Positions 14,822 to 23,598 are shown, counted from the stretch's first letter. The stretch is DNA of 45,895 nt from an uncultured Clostridia bacterium (GCA_944360115.1 CALVTH010000008.1:1-45895); one strand, 5' to 3'. Numbers and translations are program-made. The notes: generated by a model from the sequence alone, not told the origin.

Positions 14822-16030
14822 TTACAGCGAGAAAAATTCCCGCGCGAGGTCGGTGGGGTTGGAGTAGAACACGCCCGATTCCGCCGCCGCCTTTTCGCTG
14901 AACACGCAACCTTTCCCGAGCGCTTTTTCCGAACTCCACATTATGAAAGGCACGGGCTCGCGGGAGTGCGTGAGAATGGACACGGGCGTGAAATGGTCGG
15001 GCATTACGAGCATGGCAAAAGGCTCGCCTTTGGCTTTCAGGTGCTCGTAGACGGGGCGTATGATGCGCCCGTCGATTGCTTCAATGGACTTGGTCTTGCC
15101 TTCGGGGTCACCCTGGTGTCCGCACTCGTCGGGGGCTTCCAGGTGCACGAAAACAAAGTCGCAGCCGCCGTCGAGCAGGTCGCATGCCGCCTGTGCCTTG
15201 CCCTCGAAATTGGTGGCAAGGGTGCCCGTCGCGCCCTCGACATCCACGCTCTTCATCCCCGTGCCGATTGCAATGCCCTTGAGCAGGTCCACCGCGCTCA
15301 CCATGCCGCCTTCGAGACCGTAACGCTCTTTGAAACTTTGCAGGGCGGGACGGGTGCCTTGTCCCCAAAACCATACGCTGTTTGCGGGATTTTTGCCTGA
15401 TAAAACCCGTTTTCTGTTGATTGGGTGGTCTTTCAGCAGTTCGTATGATTGCTTTATGAACGCCGTAAGTTCCTCGGCGAAGTCGCCCTTGGGAAGATAA
15501 TCGCCGATCCGTTTTCCGCTGATGTCGTGCGGGGGAGTCAGGGTCATATCCGTGGTGCCCCTGCCGATAATGAGACAGTTGCGGTAACTTACGCCCGCAT
15601 AGAAAGCGAAGCGGCCGTCGCCCATTTTTTCGTTGAGATATTCGAGCAGTTCGCGTCCTTCCTCGGAGGTGATTTCGCCCGCCGAGTAGTCCTTCATCGT
15701 CTTGTCGGCGAAGTTCTCCTCGTCGCCGAGGGTGACCAGGTTGGTGCGTATTGCGACATCGTCGCTTTTCATGTCTATGCCTATGGACAGCGCTTCGAGA
15801 GGACTGCGCCCCGTGTAACATTCCGCGGCGTTGTAGCCCAGCGCGCCGAGGTTGGCGACATCGCTGCCGGGCTTGAAGCCGTCGGGCACGGTTTTCACCA
15901 GTCCCGTTTTCGCTGTTTTGCACAGCATATCGATTGTCGGCTTGTGCGCCGACTCCAGCGGTGTTTTGCCGCCGAGCGCGGGGACGGGGTAATCCGCCAT
16001 ACCGTCGGCGAGAATAAGTGCGTATTTCAT
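14822..16030 (-). CDS. apgM: Cofactor-independent phosphoglycerate mutase (archaeal/apgM type)
   Basis: 402 residues. The ATG at 16028-16030 is preferred over the GTG six bases upstream, because that GTG is part of the ribosome site GGGAGGTG. The start MKYALILADGMADYPV carries the metal-binding Asp of the alkaline phosphatase superfamily. Further blocks are the nucleophile region CYTGRSPLEALSIGI, the metal ligands in HLEAPDECGHQGD, and MPDHFTPVSILTHSREPVPF near the end. It interconverts 3- and 2-phosphoglycerate in glycolysis and gluconeogenesis and acts in the cytoplasm. Length and motif order match the family (about 400 residues). It is a single-gene transcript with its own promoter and a shared terminator. 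Confidence 0.95.
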   Translation of the reverse strand: MKYALILADGMADYPVPALGGKTPLESAHKPTIDMLCKTAKTGLVKTVPDGFKPGSDVANLGALGYNAAECYTGRSPLEALSIGIDMKSDDVAIRTNLVTLGDEENFADKTMKDYSAGEITSEEGRELLEYLNEKMGDGRFAFYAGVSYRNCLIIGRGTTDMTLTPPHDISGKRIGDYLPKGDFAEELTAFIKQSYELLKDHPINRKRVLSGKNPANSVWFWGQGTRPALQSFKERYGLEGGMVSAVDLLKGIAIGTGMKSVDVEGATGTLATNFEGKAQAACDLLDGGCDFVFVHLEAPDECGHQGDPEGKTKSIEAIDGRIIRPVYEHLKAKGEPFAMLVMPDHFTPVSILTHSREPVPFIMWSSEKALGKGCVFSEKAAAESGVFYSNPTDLAREFFSL

Positions 16031-16045
16031 ATTCACCTCCCAGTC

Positions 16046-16074
16046 ATCTTAATTCTTTTGACCGCCTTTGTCAA
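16046..16074 (-). promoter_or_regulatory. Promoter of apgM
   Basis: Minus strand: TTGACA (complement of 16069-16074), a 17-base spacer and TAAGAT (complement of 16046-16051), just upstream of the ribosome site. Confidence 0.8.
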
Positions 16075-16088
16075 ACCGTTGCAAAGGC

Positions 16089-16116
16089 TTGCAAAAGGCT
16101 TGTCGTTGTGTTAAAT
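16089..16116 (+). promoter_or_regulatory. Candidate promoter of the GH127-like gene
   Basis: TTGCAA (16089-16094), a 16-base spacer and TTAAAT (16111-16116), about 50 bases before the start codon. The fit is moderate. Confidence 0.5.
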
Positions 16117-16165
16117 TTAGTTGCGTAAAGCGTGCGCGCGCTTGCCGCGTACGCGCGGTGGAGTT

Positions 16166-18130
16166 ATGGCTAAGGATACCGACACTTTCTTCCGCCGCCT
16201 GCCCGTGGGGAGCATTGTCCCCGAGGGATGGCTGGGCAGACAGATTGAAATCGTCAACGCTCTTCAGAAGAGAATGGGCGCCGATACCGCGCTCCTGTCG
16301 GGCGAAGCGTGGAAGAGCGGCGAAATCTTCCCGCGGTATGTCCGCGGGCTTATTCTGCTTGCGGGAGCGCTCGGCGAGCCGCAGCTCCGCGCCAAAGCCG
16401 ACGGATATATGCACGCCGTGTTCGACGCCGCGGGCGAGGGCGGAGACTTTCTCCCCGCCGACATCGACGGCACTGCGCCCAAGACGGAAGCCGTCAAGAC
16501 TTTGCTTGCCTATTACGAACTCACGGGCGACGACAAGGCGATTGCCACGCTGAGGAAATTTTTCAAATACCGTTTCAACACTCTTTCGGTCACTCATCCG
16601 TGGTATCACGCCCGCGCCCGCCTGCTGGACGAGGTGGCGGCAATGGACGCCGTCTACCGCACGGGCGATTTCGAGTGGCTCAAGGACCTTGCGGAGGCTC
16701 TCCGCGACAAGAGTCCCGACTGGTTCCGTCTCGCCGTCAGATTCCCCTACAAGAAAGCCGCGGAGAAGTGCATTTCGCCTTCCGCCGTCAAAAAGGCGCT
16801 CAAAGTCATAGAGAACGCCGAACATCCCCGCGAGACCAAACGCCCCAAGCCGTTCACTCCCGAGAAAACGGAAGCGGAATGGAAATCTCCCGCGCACCAG
16901 TTCCTCGTCGAGACCGACGCCGTCAACCTGGCAAAGGCGGTCAAATATCCCTGCACATACGGCGCGTTCATGGGCGACAAGGAACTGAGGAAACTTTCCC
17001 TCAGGCTCATTGCCAATCTCGACAAATTCCACGGCAACGCCACGGGTATGTTCGCCGCGGACAGGAGACTGGGCGGCACATCGCCCGCGCGCGGCGTGGA
17101 TGTCGAAGCGGCGGTGGAGATGATGGAGTCGCTCGTCACGGTGCTGGAACACACGGGCGAGTGCGTCTGCGCGGATATGCTGGAGCAGATAGCCTTCAAT
17201 GTCGTGGGCGCGGCGGCTTTCGACGACGCGTCGGCGGTCGAGGACATCGTCATGGTCAACCAGCTGGAGTGCTCCGTCAGACGCAAGGAATTTTTCTCGG
17301 AATATCCTTTCGGCAACGCGTTTGCCCGCGGCGGCATAACCCGCGGCGGCGTGGCGTTGCTGTCTGCGTATCCCCTGTTCATGAGAGCGCTGTGTATGAC
17401 GAGGGGCGCCGACGAACTGAACTTTTTCGCATACGCTCCCTGCACCATCGAGACCGAGGTGCGCGGCGCCAAACTCCGCATAAAGGAGGAGACGGGCTAT
17501 CCCTTCCGCAACAGCGTCGTGTTCAAGGTGACCGAAGCCGACGGGGATGTGGATGTGCGCATAAACTTCCGCGTGCCGCGCTACACCACCATGCAACTCA
17601 TATCGGGCGGACAGACGGTGGCTTCCGGCACGGGGCTGATATCCGTCAAGTGCACTTTGCGTACGGGCAGCACTTTCATGCTCAGGCTGGACATTCCGCT
17701 CACCGCGGTCACCAACCGCGACTCGTCGCTGTCCTTCGTCAAGGGCAGCGTGCTCATGGCGTCCCGTCTCGGCTTCGAGACATCCGCCAAGAATTGCCCC
17801 GCGGGCGGCGCGACCGAGGTCAACGCCGTAAAGAAATGGAGCTTCTCGCCCGTGGTCGCAAAGAAGAGCTCGGGCGGCAGACGCACGCTGTACGACAACG
17901 AACAGACAATCGTCAACAAAATGCCCGAAAAGCCGTTTGACCGCGACAATCCGCCGTTTGAACTGCGTTTTCAGTGCAAAAATGTGTTGAACTGGGATTT
18001 CGACATAAACGGTTTTTCCGCCATTCCGCAGACTCCGAAATTCTCGGAGGAAGCGTTGGAGCGCGCCTTCGTTCCCTTCGGGTGCACTTCCGTCAGAGTG
18101 GCGCAGTTCCCGCCGTGCTATCGCGGGTGA
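16166..18130 (+). CDS. GH127-like (DUF1680-type) protein with apparently altered active site
   Basis: 654 residues from the ATG at 16166 (GGTGGAG just upstream); the 15-codon in-frame extension upstream is Arg-rich and lacks a ribosome site. The first ~350 residues are helical and (alpha/alpha)-barrel-like (LRAKADGYMHAVFDAAGEGG, LLAYYELTGDDKAIATLRKF, VDVEAAVEMMESLVTVLEHT). A beta-rich C-terminal half follows (LRIKEETGYPFRNSVVFKV, VRINFRVPRY). The order and the LEQIAFN...VNQLEC... YPLFMRALCM...FAYAPC blocks resemble GH127 beta-L-arabinofuranosidases. Where that family has 'GCCT.N', holding the catalytic and zinc-binding cysteines, this protein reads ARGGITRGG, so the usual cysteine mechanism looks lost. 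It has no signal peptide. It lies 18 bases before the PH-domain gene. Confidence 0.82.
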   Translation: MAKDTDTFFRRLPVGSIVPEGWLGRQIEIVNALQKRMGADTALLSGEAWKSGEIFPRYVRGLILLAGALGEPQLRAKADGYMHAVFDAAGEGGDFLPADIDGTAPKTEAVKTLLAYYELTGDDKAIATLRKFFKYRFNTLSVTHPWYHARARLLDEVAAMDAVYRTGDFEWLKDLAEALRDKSPDWFRLAVRFPYKKAAEKCISPSAVKKALKVIENAEHPRETKRPKPFTPEKTEAEWKSPAHQFLVETDAVNLAKAVKYPCTYGAFMGDKELRKLSLRLIANLDKFHGNATGMFAADRRLGGTSPARGVDVEAAVEMMESLVTVLEHTGECVCADMLEQIAFNVVGAAAFDDASAVEDIVMVNQLECSVRRKEFFSEYPFGNAFARGGITRGGVALLSAYPLFMRALCMTRGADELNFFAYAPCTIETEVRGAKLRIKEETGYPFRNSVVFKVTEADGDVDVRINFRVPRYTTMQLISGGQTVASGTGLISVKCTLRTGSTFMLRLDIPLTAVTNRDSSLSFVKGSVLMASRLGFETSAKNCPAGGATEVNAVKKWSFSPVVAKKSSGGRRTLYDNEQTIVNKMPEKPFDRDNPPFELRFQCKNVLNWDFDINGFSAIPQTPKFSEEALERAFVPFGCTSVRVAQFPPCYRG

Positions 18131-18148
18131 GAGACTTCGGAGGAGCGT

Positions 18149-18718
18149 ATGCGCAGTCTTGAAAGAGTATATTCCAAGTCGGAGAGGATAGTGGTCAGGG
18201 CGAGGTTTTCCGCGTTGGTTTTCGTCAAGGAACTGTTCCTCGCCGCTGTGCTGGGCACGGCAATAGCCCTGCTGTGGGTGTACGCCGCCGACATCGAGCG
18301 CGCGCTCAACAAATCCTTCGACGGCACCCTGCAGTGGTTGACTCCGCAGAATCTCAGGTGGGCGTTGCTCGCCGCGGGATGTCTCGTCGTCCTTTGCGCG
18401 CTTTGCGAAGCCGTGAGGATGCACCGCAGGGAAATCATCGTCACCGAGGACAAATTCATCTTCAAGCAGGGCGTGTTCAACATCACCAGCGTTATGTTGC
18501 CCCTTGCGGAAATACGCTATATCGATGTCCACCAGAACCTGTTGCAGATTGCGCTCGGCTACGGCAAAATCCGCGTAATCACCGACGGCGAAACGCCTTT
18601 CGTCATAAAAGGGCTGGTGCGCCCAGAGAAGTTCGCGCGCAAGGTCATGAAGCAGAGCGGAGTCATGCGCGGACAGGCTTCGCGCCCGCAGTTCAGCCTT
18701 GCGGCAAAGACCAGATAA
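18149..18718 (+). CDS. Bacterial PH-domain membrane protein (DUF304/YdbS-like)
   Basis: 189 residues; GGAGGAG lies three bases before the ATG. An amphipathic N-terminus leads into two hydrophobic helices (ELFLAAVLGTAIALLWVYAA and ALLAAGCLVVLCALCEAV). A C-terminal bPH2-type domain follows: RREIIVTEDKFIFKQGVFN, MLPLAEIRYIDVHQNLLQIA, LGYGKIRVITDG. The 'I..t..ri....G.......i.l..I..v...q.....l.G.G.i.i' pattern is diagnostic of the DUF304 family of membrane-anchored PH-like proteins, whose exact roles are unknown. It is coupled to the GH127-like gene and followed by a terminator. Confidence 0.88.
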   Translation: MRSLERVYSKSERIVVRARFSALVFVKELFLAAVLGTAIALLWVYAADIERALNKSFDGTLQWLTPQNLRWALLAAGCLVVLCALCEAVRMHRREIIVTEDKFIFKQGVFNITSVMLPLAEIRYIDVHQNLLQIALGYGKIRVITDGETPFVIKGLVRPEKFARKVMKQSGVMRGQASRPQFSLAAKTR

Positions 18719-18795
18719 CGACCTGAAACCGCCCCCGCGAACGCAGGACCTTTCGGCGTTCGGATACTGCGGCGCAAATACTGCGACGCAAAAGG

Positions 18796-18822
18796 AAACC
18801 CCCGTTCGGGGGTTTGTTTTTT
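18796..18822 (+). terminator. Terminator after the PH-domain gene
   Basis: The stem AAACCCCC (18796-18803) / GGGGGTTT (18808-18815) with loop GTTC is followed by GTTTTTTT. Confidence 0.9.
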
Positions 18823-18842
18823 TATTGTGCGCAGGGGGACCG

Positions 18843-19754
18843 TCAGAAAAACACCCAGTTGCCGGGGGAGACTATGAGTCCGCTGACCAACATCAAAATA
18901 ACGGCGAGCACGGGAATGTGCAAAATGAAAAACCACAGCGAGTGTTTGCCGACGAAGTTGAACGGGATGTTCCATTTGCCGTCGAGGAAAGGCAGCAGGC
19001 TGTAACGGCGGGCGTACAGCACGGGCGCGAGCGCCGCCCCCGCGAAGAACGAAGCCGCGTTGGGTATCAGCGTGAAAAGGTCGCCCGGGGAGATGTCCGC
19101 CTGGTCATAGAACAGCGACGGATTGCCGTGGAAATCCTCGGACGGGAACACCACTCCCAGCCATGTCGGGGTGTCGGCGGGCGGCGTGTAGAAGAAATAC
19201 ACGAACACGACTACGACGACGATCGCCGCGCATATCAGCGAACGCGCGAGTTCGGAGCGGCGGCAGATGAGGTCCGTCACCGCGTAGGCGAGTATGCACA
19301 CCGCATAGAAGTGCAGCACGCCGAAGTTGACGATTATGTCGGGCATACCCACAAACTCGGCAAGGGCGTGCGTGACGAGGGAATAGACTATGGCAAGCGC
19401 GGCGAGTATGCCGCCGCGACGGAAGTTGGAACGCGAGAATGTGCAGGAAATCCCCGAAATCGAGAAGAATATGAAGACCACCAGCGGGTGAAGCACCTGC
19501 CGCGCTTCGCTGTCGAAATAGAACCAGTCGCACCACCTGCAGAATTCCGCCAGCGACGAGTCGCCCGTGAGGTATCTGCCGAACCATGCGGGACCGAACA
19601 CGAAAGCGATCAGCATCGCGAAATGGTCCAGCATCATGAGGATTATGGAAACGCCGCGCAAAAAGTCCAGCTCCCACACGCGGGTGCGGGGGCGTTTGGG
19701 GACGAGCACTATCGAGGTGTTTTCGGTGATGAGAGACGCGGCGTCGTGAGTCAT
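18843..19754 (-). CDS. DUF1624/heparan-alpha-glucosaminide acetyltransferase-like membrane protein
   Basis: 303 residues from the ATG at 19752-19754. The longer frame (to 19829) would start upstream of the predicted transcription start, so it is rejected; no clear ribosome site precedes the chosen ATG. The signature RVWELDFLRGVSIILMMLDH lies near the N-terminus and is typical of DUF1624 (HGSNAT_cat), integral membrane acyltransferases that acetylate amino sugars or glycans. Several further hydrophobic segments follow (VFIFFSISGISCTF, LHFYAVCILAYAVTDLI, IVVVVVFVYFFY, LWFFILHIPVLAVILMLV). Family members use acetyl-CoA across the membrane. It is divergent from the GH20 hexosaminidase, which fits amino-sugar metabolism. 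Confidence 0.85.
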   Translation of the reverse strand: MTHDAASLITENTSIVLVPKRPRTRVWELDFLRGVSIILMMLDHFAMLIAFVFGPAWFGRYLTGDSSLAEFCRWCDWFYFDSEARQVLHPLVVFIFFSISGISCTFSRSNFRRGGILAALAIVYSLVTHALAEFVGMPDIIVNFGVLHFYAVCILAYAVTDLICRRSELARSLICAAIVVVVVFVYFFYTPPADTPTWLGVVFPSEDFHGNPSLFYDQADISPGDLFTLIPNAASFFAGAALAPVLYARRYSLLPFLDGKWNIPFNFVGKHSLWFFILHIPVLAVILMLVSGLIVSPGNWVFF

Positions 19755-19800
19755 GATTCTGTTCTGGACGGGGCGCGCCCGCCTTGATTTCGGTGGTACG

Positions 19801-19829
19801 AGGATAGCACAAGCGCGTGCGTATGTCAA
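19801..19829 (-). promoter_or_regulatory. Promoter of the DUF1624-type gene
   Basis: Minus strand: TTGACA (complement of 19824-19829), a 17-base spacer and TATCCT (complement of 19801-19806) with TGC before the -10. It supports the start at 19754. Confidence 0.75.
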
Positions 19830-19858
19830 ACGCGCGGGCGCGCAGTCGCCCGCACATA

Positions 19859-19887
19859 TTGACCTCGCCGACTTGCTTTGTTATAAT
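19859..19887 (+). promoter_or_regulatory. Promoter of the GH20 hexosaminidase gene
   Basis: TTGACC (19859-19864), a 17-base spacer and TATAAT (19882-19887) with an extended -10 TGT. It is divergent from the promoter at 19801-19829. Confidence 0.85.
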
Positions 19888-19929
19888 GATACGAGGCGAA
19901 ATCGCCTGAAAAAAGGGAGGAAATGCGTT

Positions 19930-21474
19930 ATGAATATTATCCCCAGACCAACAACCGTGAAAGAGACGGACGGCAAGTTCGTTTTCGGCGTGAAGAGCGC
20001 GGTGGAATGTCCCGTCCCCGCGGCGGCGGAACTGCTGTCGGGCGTCATTGCCGCTTCAGGGCGTGACGGAGTCGGCAAAATGAGTTTTGCGATTGCGCCC
20101 GTGGCGTCCGATTACGAAATGGACATTACTCCCGACGGAATATCGGCGCGTGCTGCGAACGAATCGGGTCTTTTCCACGCGGCCGTCACCGTCGTACAAC
20201 TGCTTTTCGCTTATCCCGACGGAATCCCTTGCGCGCATATCGAGGATAAGCCCCGTTTTGCTTACCGCGCGGTGTTGCTGGACGTGTGTCGTCACTTTTT
20301 CGACGTCGCGACGGTCAAGAAATTCATCGACTCGATGGCGCTGTTCAAGTTCAATTATCTGCATTTCCACCTCAGCGACGACCAGGGGTTCAGGCTGCAG
20401 GTCGACTGTATGCCGAAGTTGCACGAAATAGGTTCGGTTCGCGCCGAGACTTTGGGCGACGGAAAGGTGCATAAGGGATATTACACAAAAGCGGAAATAG
20501 CCGACCTCGTCGCCTACGCCGCGGCGCGCGGAATAGAAATCGTGCCCGAAATTGATGTGCCCGGGCATATGGGCGCCGCAATCGCCGCATATCCCGAATT
20601 GTGGTGTTCGGGGCGTCCCATAGAAGTGCCCACGGATTTCGGCATACACGACAAGGTGCTTTGCGCGGGCAAGGAAAAGACTTACGATATGCTTTGGGAA
20701 ATGCTTTCCGAAATAGCGGCGATGTTCCCGTGCAAACTGTTTCATCTCGGCGGCGACGAGGTGCCGAAACTCGGTTGGGACAAATGCGAGGACTGCCGAA
20801 ATCTTATGCGCCGCGAGGGGCTGAAAAACTATGAGCAACTGCAGGGCTATTTCACAAACCGTGCGGTCAGAATGCTGGAAAAACTGGGAAAGACCGTCAT
20901 TCTCTGGAACGAGGCGCTTTTCTCGGGTCTGGTTGACGACAGCGCGATTATTCAGTACTGGGCGTTCGGAAAGCGTTCGGCGGACGCCGTCGCGAAAGCG
21001 GTGTCGGAAGGCGGGCGCAAGGTCGTGGTCAGCCGCTGTATGAACTATTATTTCGATTATCCCTACGGCGTGACTCCGCTCAAAAAGGCGTATAAATTCG
21101 AACCCGTGCTGGCGGAATTCGGCGCAAACGGCAACGACTGCGTGTTCGGCGTGGAGTGCACGCTGTGGACGGAGCACATCGCCGACGAGGAATTGCTTTT
21201 CCAAAGGACGCACCCGAGAGCGGCTGCCGTGGCGGAAAGCGGCTGGAGTGCGGCGAAAGACAAGGATTACGCCGATTTCGAGGCGCGTCTGAAAGCGGTA
21301 CTGCCGATGTTGGATTTCTTCAACGTGCCGTACACGCCGCCTGGCAAGTGCAATCCGTCGCTGTTCGGCAGAATACGTCAGAGTTCCGCGTGGGGCGTCA
21401 CCAACCAGAGCGGCGCGAATAAGGATTCGGCGCGCAACTGGCGCAGTTCGCACATGACGCCGCGTGACCTTTGA
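19930..21474 (+). CDS. GH20 beta-N-acetylhexosaminidase
   Basis: 514 residues from the ATG at 19930 (AGGGAGGA about nine bases upstream); the frame extends back to 19753 but that part overlaps the promoter. An N-terminal GH20b-like alpha/beta domain (NIIPRPTTVKETDGKF...GLFHAAVTVVQLL) precedes the barrel. Barrel landmarks are PRFAYRAVLLDVCRHFFDV, FNYLHFHLSDDQGFRLQV, IVPEIDVPGHM and the catalytic HLGGDE, with D276-E277 as the acid/base pair of the substrate-assisted mechanism. Tryptophans of the substrate pocket appear in VILWNEALF and CTLWTEHI. It releases terminal GlcNAc/GalNAc from glycans or chitooligosaccharides. There is no signal peptide, so it probably acts on imported sugars. Confidence 0.95.
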   Translation: MNIIPRPTTVKETDGKFVFGVKSAVECPVPAAAELLSGVIAASGRDGVGKMSFAIAPVASDYEMDITPDGISARAANESGLFHAAVTVVQLLFAYPDGIPCAHIEDKPRFAYRAVLLDVCRHFFDVATVKKFIDSMALFKFNYLHFHLSDDQGFRLQVDCMPKLHEIGSVRAETLGDGKVHKGYYTKAEIADLVAYAAARGIEIVPEIDVPGHMGAAIAAYPELWCSGRPIEVPTDFGIHDKVLCAGKEKTYDMLWEMLSEIAAMFPCKLFHLGGDEVPKLGWDKCEDCRNLMRREGLKNYEQLQGYFTNRAVRMLEKLGKTVILWNEALFSGLVDDSAIIQYWAFGKRSADAVAKAVSEGGRKVVVSRCMNYYFDYPYGVTPLKKAYKFEPVLAEFGANGNDCVFGVECTLWTEHIADEELLFQRTHPRAAAVAESGWSAAKDKDYADFEARLKAVLPMLDFFNVPYTPPGKCNPSLFGRIRQSSAWGVTNQSGANKDSARNWRSSHMTPRDL

Positions 21475-21626
21475 GGCCGCGTGTGCGACGGAACCGACGC
21501 GCGCAAAACGGCAGAAATCCGCAATCTAACGCGGTAAAACGACAAAAATATGCTTCGTCCGAAAGACGGAGCGTTTGGAAAAATTAACTATAATCAACAT
21601 CCGCAAGGGCGTGAAAACGGTGAGAT
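21475..21626 (+). promoter_or_regulatory. Short gap with hairpin and -10 box before the mutarotase-like gene
   Basis: A hairpin GCTTCGTC/GACGGAGC (about 21552-21572, one G-U) has a five-base loop and no T-run. It is followed by TATAAT at 21589-21594 with no good -35. It may combine weak termination of the GH20 gene with a weak promoter. Confidence 0.35.
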
Positions 21627-22481
21627 ATGAAGACCGAAATTTACGGAAACTACGGCAAATGCGCGCGCTTCGAGCGCGGCGGCACCAAGGTGCTTGTCAC
21701 CCTTGACCTCGGTCCGCGTATTATTTGGTTCGGCACCGAGACGACCAATTTCCTGAACGAAGACCGCGAAAGGAATGTCGACAAAGGCGGCGAATATTTC
21801 GACGAAAGGTTCGGCAAAGGCACAAAGTGGTATCTTTACGGCGGACACCGCGTGTGGAAGTCGCCCGAGGATCTGGAGACCTATGTGCCCGACAACGCCC
21901 CCGTCGAGGCCGATGTGCGCGAGTACGGCGGCACTTTCACCTGCCGCGTCGCAGAACACCTCGACTACACCCTCGACATCGAACTGGACGAAAGCGGCGC
22001 GCTGACCGTCAGGGACATTGTCGCCAACAAGGGCGAAGAAAGGTCGCTTGCCGTGTGGGGATTGACCGTCATGGCGAAAGGCGGCGTCATGGTGCTGCCC
22101 ACCAACGACCCGCAGGACGAACTCAACCCCGTTCAGAATCTCGTGTTCTGGCCGTACGACGACCCGCAGGACGCCAGACTGTCGTCGACGCGTAAGCGTA
22201 TCGCGCTCAGGTGGGCGGACAATCCCGCCGCAATCAAGATAGGCACTTTCACGAAGAAGGGCGTCGCGTACTATGTGCTGGGCGACAAGGCGATGAAATG
22301 GGAGTGCGTGCCGGAGGAAGGCGTATACGGTGACTTCTGGTGCAACTTCGAGAGTTACACCAACAATCATATCCTCGAGGTGGAATGGCTGTCGCCCCTG
22401 CGTCGACTGGGCAAGGGCGATTGCGCCGTGCTGACGGAGAGGTGGAGCCTGACCGCGCCGCCCGCCGACCTGCTCGACTGA
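21627..22481 (+). CDS. Mutarotase-like beta-sandwich protein
   Basis: 284 residues with a moderate ribosome site. The start TEIYGNYGKCARFERGG is followed by KVLVTLDLGPRIIWFG, WYLYGGHRVWKSPE, LDYTLDIELDESGALTVRDI and ending blocks such as NHILEVEWLSPLRRL. The 'YG.....L.N....L.vt...GPRI..f' start and the 'GGHR.W.sPE' motif are seen in DUF4380 / aldose-1-epimerase-like (supersandwich) proteins. They bind carbohydrates or modify anomeric sugars; the substrate is unknown here. The catalytic His/Glu pair of galactose mutarotase cannot be assigned with confidence. It lies between a hexosaminidase and a deacetylase, consistent with sugar handling. Confidence 0.8.
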   Translation: MKTEIYGNYGKCARFERGGTKVLVTLDLGPRIIWFGTETTNFLNEDRERNVDKGGEYFDERFGKGTKWYLYGGHRVWKSPEDLETYVPDNAPVEADVREYGGTFTCRVAEHLDYTLDIELDESGALTVRDIVANKGEERSLAVWGLTVMAKGGVMVLPTNDPQDELNPVQNLVFWPYDDPQDARLSSTRKRIALRWADNPAAIKIGTFTKKGVAYYVLGDKAMKWECVPEEGVYGDFWCNFESYTNNHILEVEWLSPLRRLGKGDCAVLTERWSLTAPPADLLD

Positions 22482-22797
22482 ACGGCGTCGCGGTGCGCTT
22501 TCGCGCCCTTGCGGCATAAAACACGAATCGTGCGACGATTTTGCGGGCGGTTCGGACAAAAGCCGCAGCAACGGCGTGCCGACTTGCATTGTGACGCTCG
22601 GATGTCGGGCGAAAAACACGAAATGTGTTATGTGCGGCGAGAGGCTTTGCGCTGGCGAACGGGGCAGAGTACACGAAGCGTGTCGCCATATTGCGCGGTG
22701 CGCGAATATCGGGATATGCGTGATATCATGTTGTCGCGCAGGGTCCCGCTTGGGAAATAATATTTGGAGACGCGGTCTCCGTTCGGAGGAATGCTTT
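22482..22797 (+). other. Gap upstream of the PIG-L gene
   Basis: The following gene's frame stays open back to 22576 and would encode a Cys-rich extension (12 Cys in about 75 codons). It has no ribosome site, and a strong one (CGGAGGA, ~22784-22790) stands right before the ATG at 22798, so the extension is not accepted. A possible -10 (TATCAT, ~22724) is the only other signal. Confidence 0.4.
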
Positions 22798-23598
22798 ATG
22801 GAAAAATTCGTGCCGTCGTCGGCAAGAGACGGCGATGTGGCTTTTCTCGCCGTGTCGGCGCATAAGGACGATATGGAGATGTTCGCGTTCGACGGTATTC
22901 TGCGCTCCGCCCGCGGCGAAGGCGGGTTTGCGGGAGTGGTGCTGACGGACGGCGGGCAATGTCCGCGTGCGCCGCAGTTTGCGGGAGTGTCCGACGAGGA
23001 TATGGCGCAACTGCGCACCGCAGAACAGAAACGCGCCGCCGAGGTGGGCGGATATTCCGCGCTTTATCTGTTCGAGGAGACCTCCGCGGCGGTGAAGTCA
23101 CGCGACGGAAAACTGGTGCGCGGTCTGGAGGAAATACTGCTGGAATTGCCCCGTCTGGAGGTGCTTTACACGCACAATCCTTTCGACAGGCACTCCACGC
23201 ATGTCGGCGCTTTCTGCATCGTCATGGACGCCGTGCGCAGGCTGCCCGACGACAGAAAACCGCGGCGCATATACGGCTGTGAGGTGTGGCGCGACCTCGA
23301 CTGGCTGCCCGATTCCGTCAAGACGGAATTCGATGTCGGCGGAGAGGAGAAATTCGCCTCCGAACTCATGTCGTGCTTCGTCACCCAGAACGCTGTGAAG
23401 CGGTACGACATAGCCGCGCTCGCCCGCCGCAAGGCGCACGCGACCTTCGGCAGGAGTCACGAGGGTGACACATCGACGGGGCTTATCTATGCCGTTGACA
23501 TGACGGCGCTCGCCTGCACCGACGACGCGGGCACGGAGAAATTCGTCGGAGACATTCTCGCCCGCTTCGACGGCGACTTGCACAGGCTCTGGAAGTAG
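22798..23598 (+). CDS. PIG-L/LmbE-family deacetylase
   Basis: 266 residues. The start VPSSARDGDVAFLAVSAHKD continues DMEMFAFDGIL, the N-terminal metal-binding motif of the family (usually AHPDDxE; here Lys replaces Pro while His and both Asp remain). TDGGQCP and AEQKRAAEVGG follow, then the second metal site THNPFDRHSTHVGAF. These are zinc-dependent deacetylases acting on N-acetylglucosamine conjugates, such as MshB, BshB and PIG-L. The substrate is unknown. With the GH20, DUF1624 and mutarotase-like neighbours it suggests amino-sugar turnover. A terminator follows. Confidence 0.92.
   Translation: MEKFVPSSARDGDVAFLAVSAHKDDMEMFAFDGILRSARGEGGFAGVVLTDGGQCPRAPQFAGVSDEDMAQLRTAEQKRAAEVGGYSALYLFEETSAAVKSRDGKLVRGLEEILLELPRLEVLYTHNPFDRHSTHVGAFCIVMDAVRRLPDDRKPRRIYGCEVWRDLDWLPDSVKTEFDVGGEEKFASELMSCFVTQNAVKRYDIAALARRKAHATFGRSHEGDTSTGLIYAVDMTALACTDDAGTEKFVGDILARFDGDLHRLWK

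Noticed and set aside
16049-18532. An 827-codon minus-strand frame opposite the GH127-like gene
   Set aside because: It spans two plus-strand genes and the intervening signals and has no ribosome site or domain.
22576-22797. Cys-rich upstream extension of the PIG-L gene (CVMC, ISCC etc.)
   Set aside because: It lacks a ribosome site, while a strong one directly precedes the ATG at 22798; family members start at this point.
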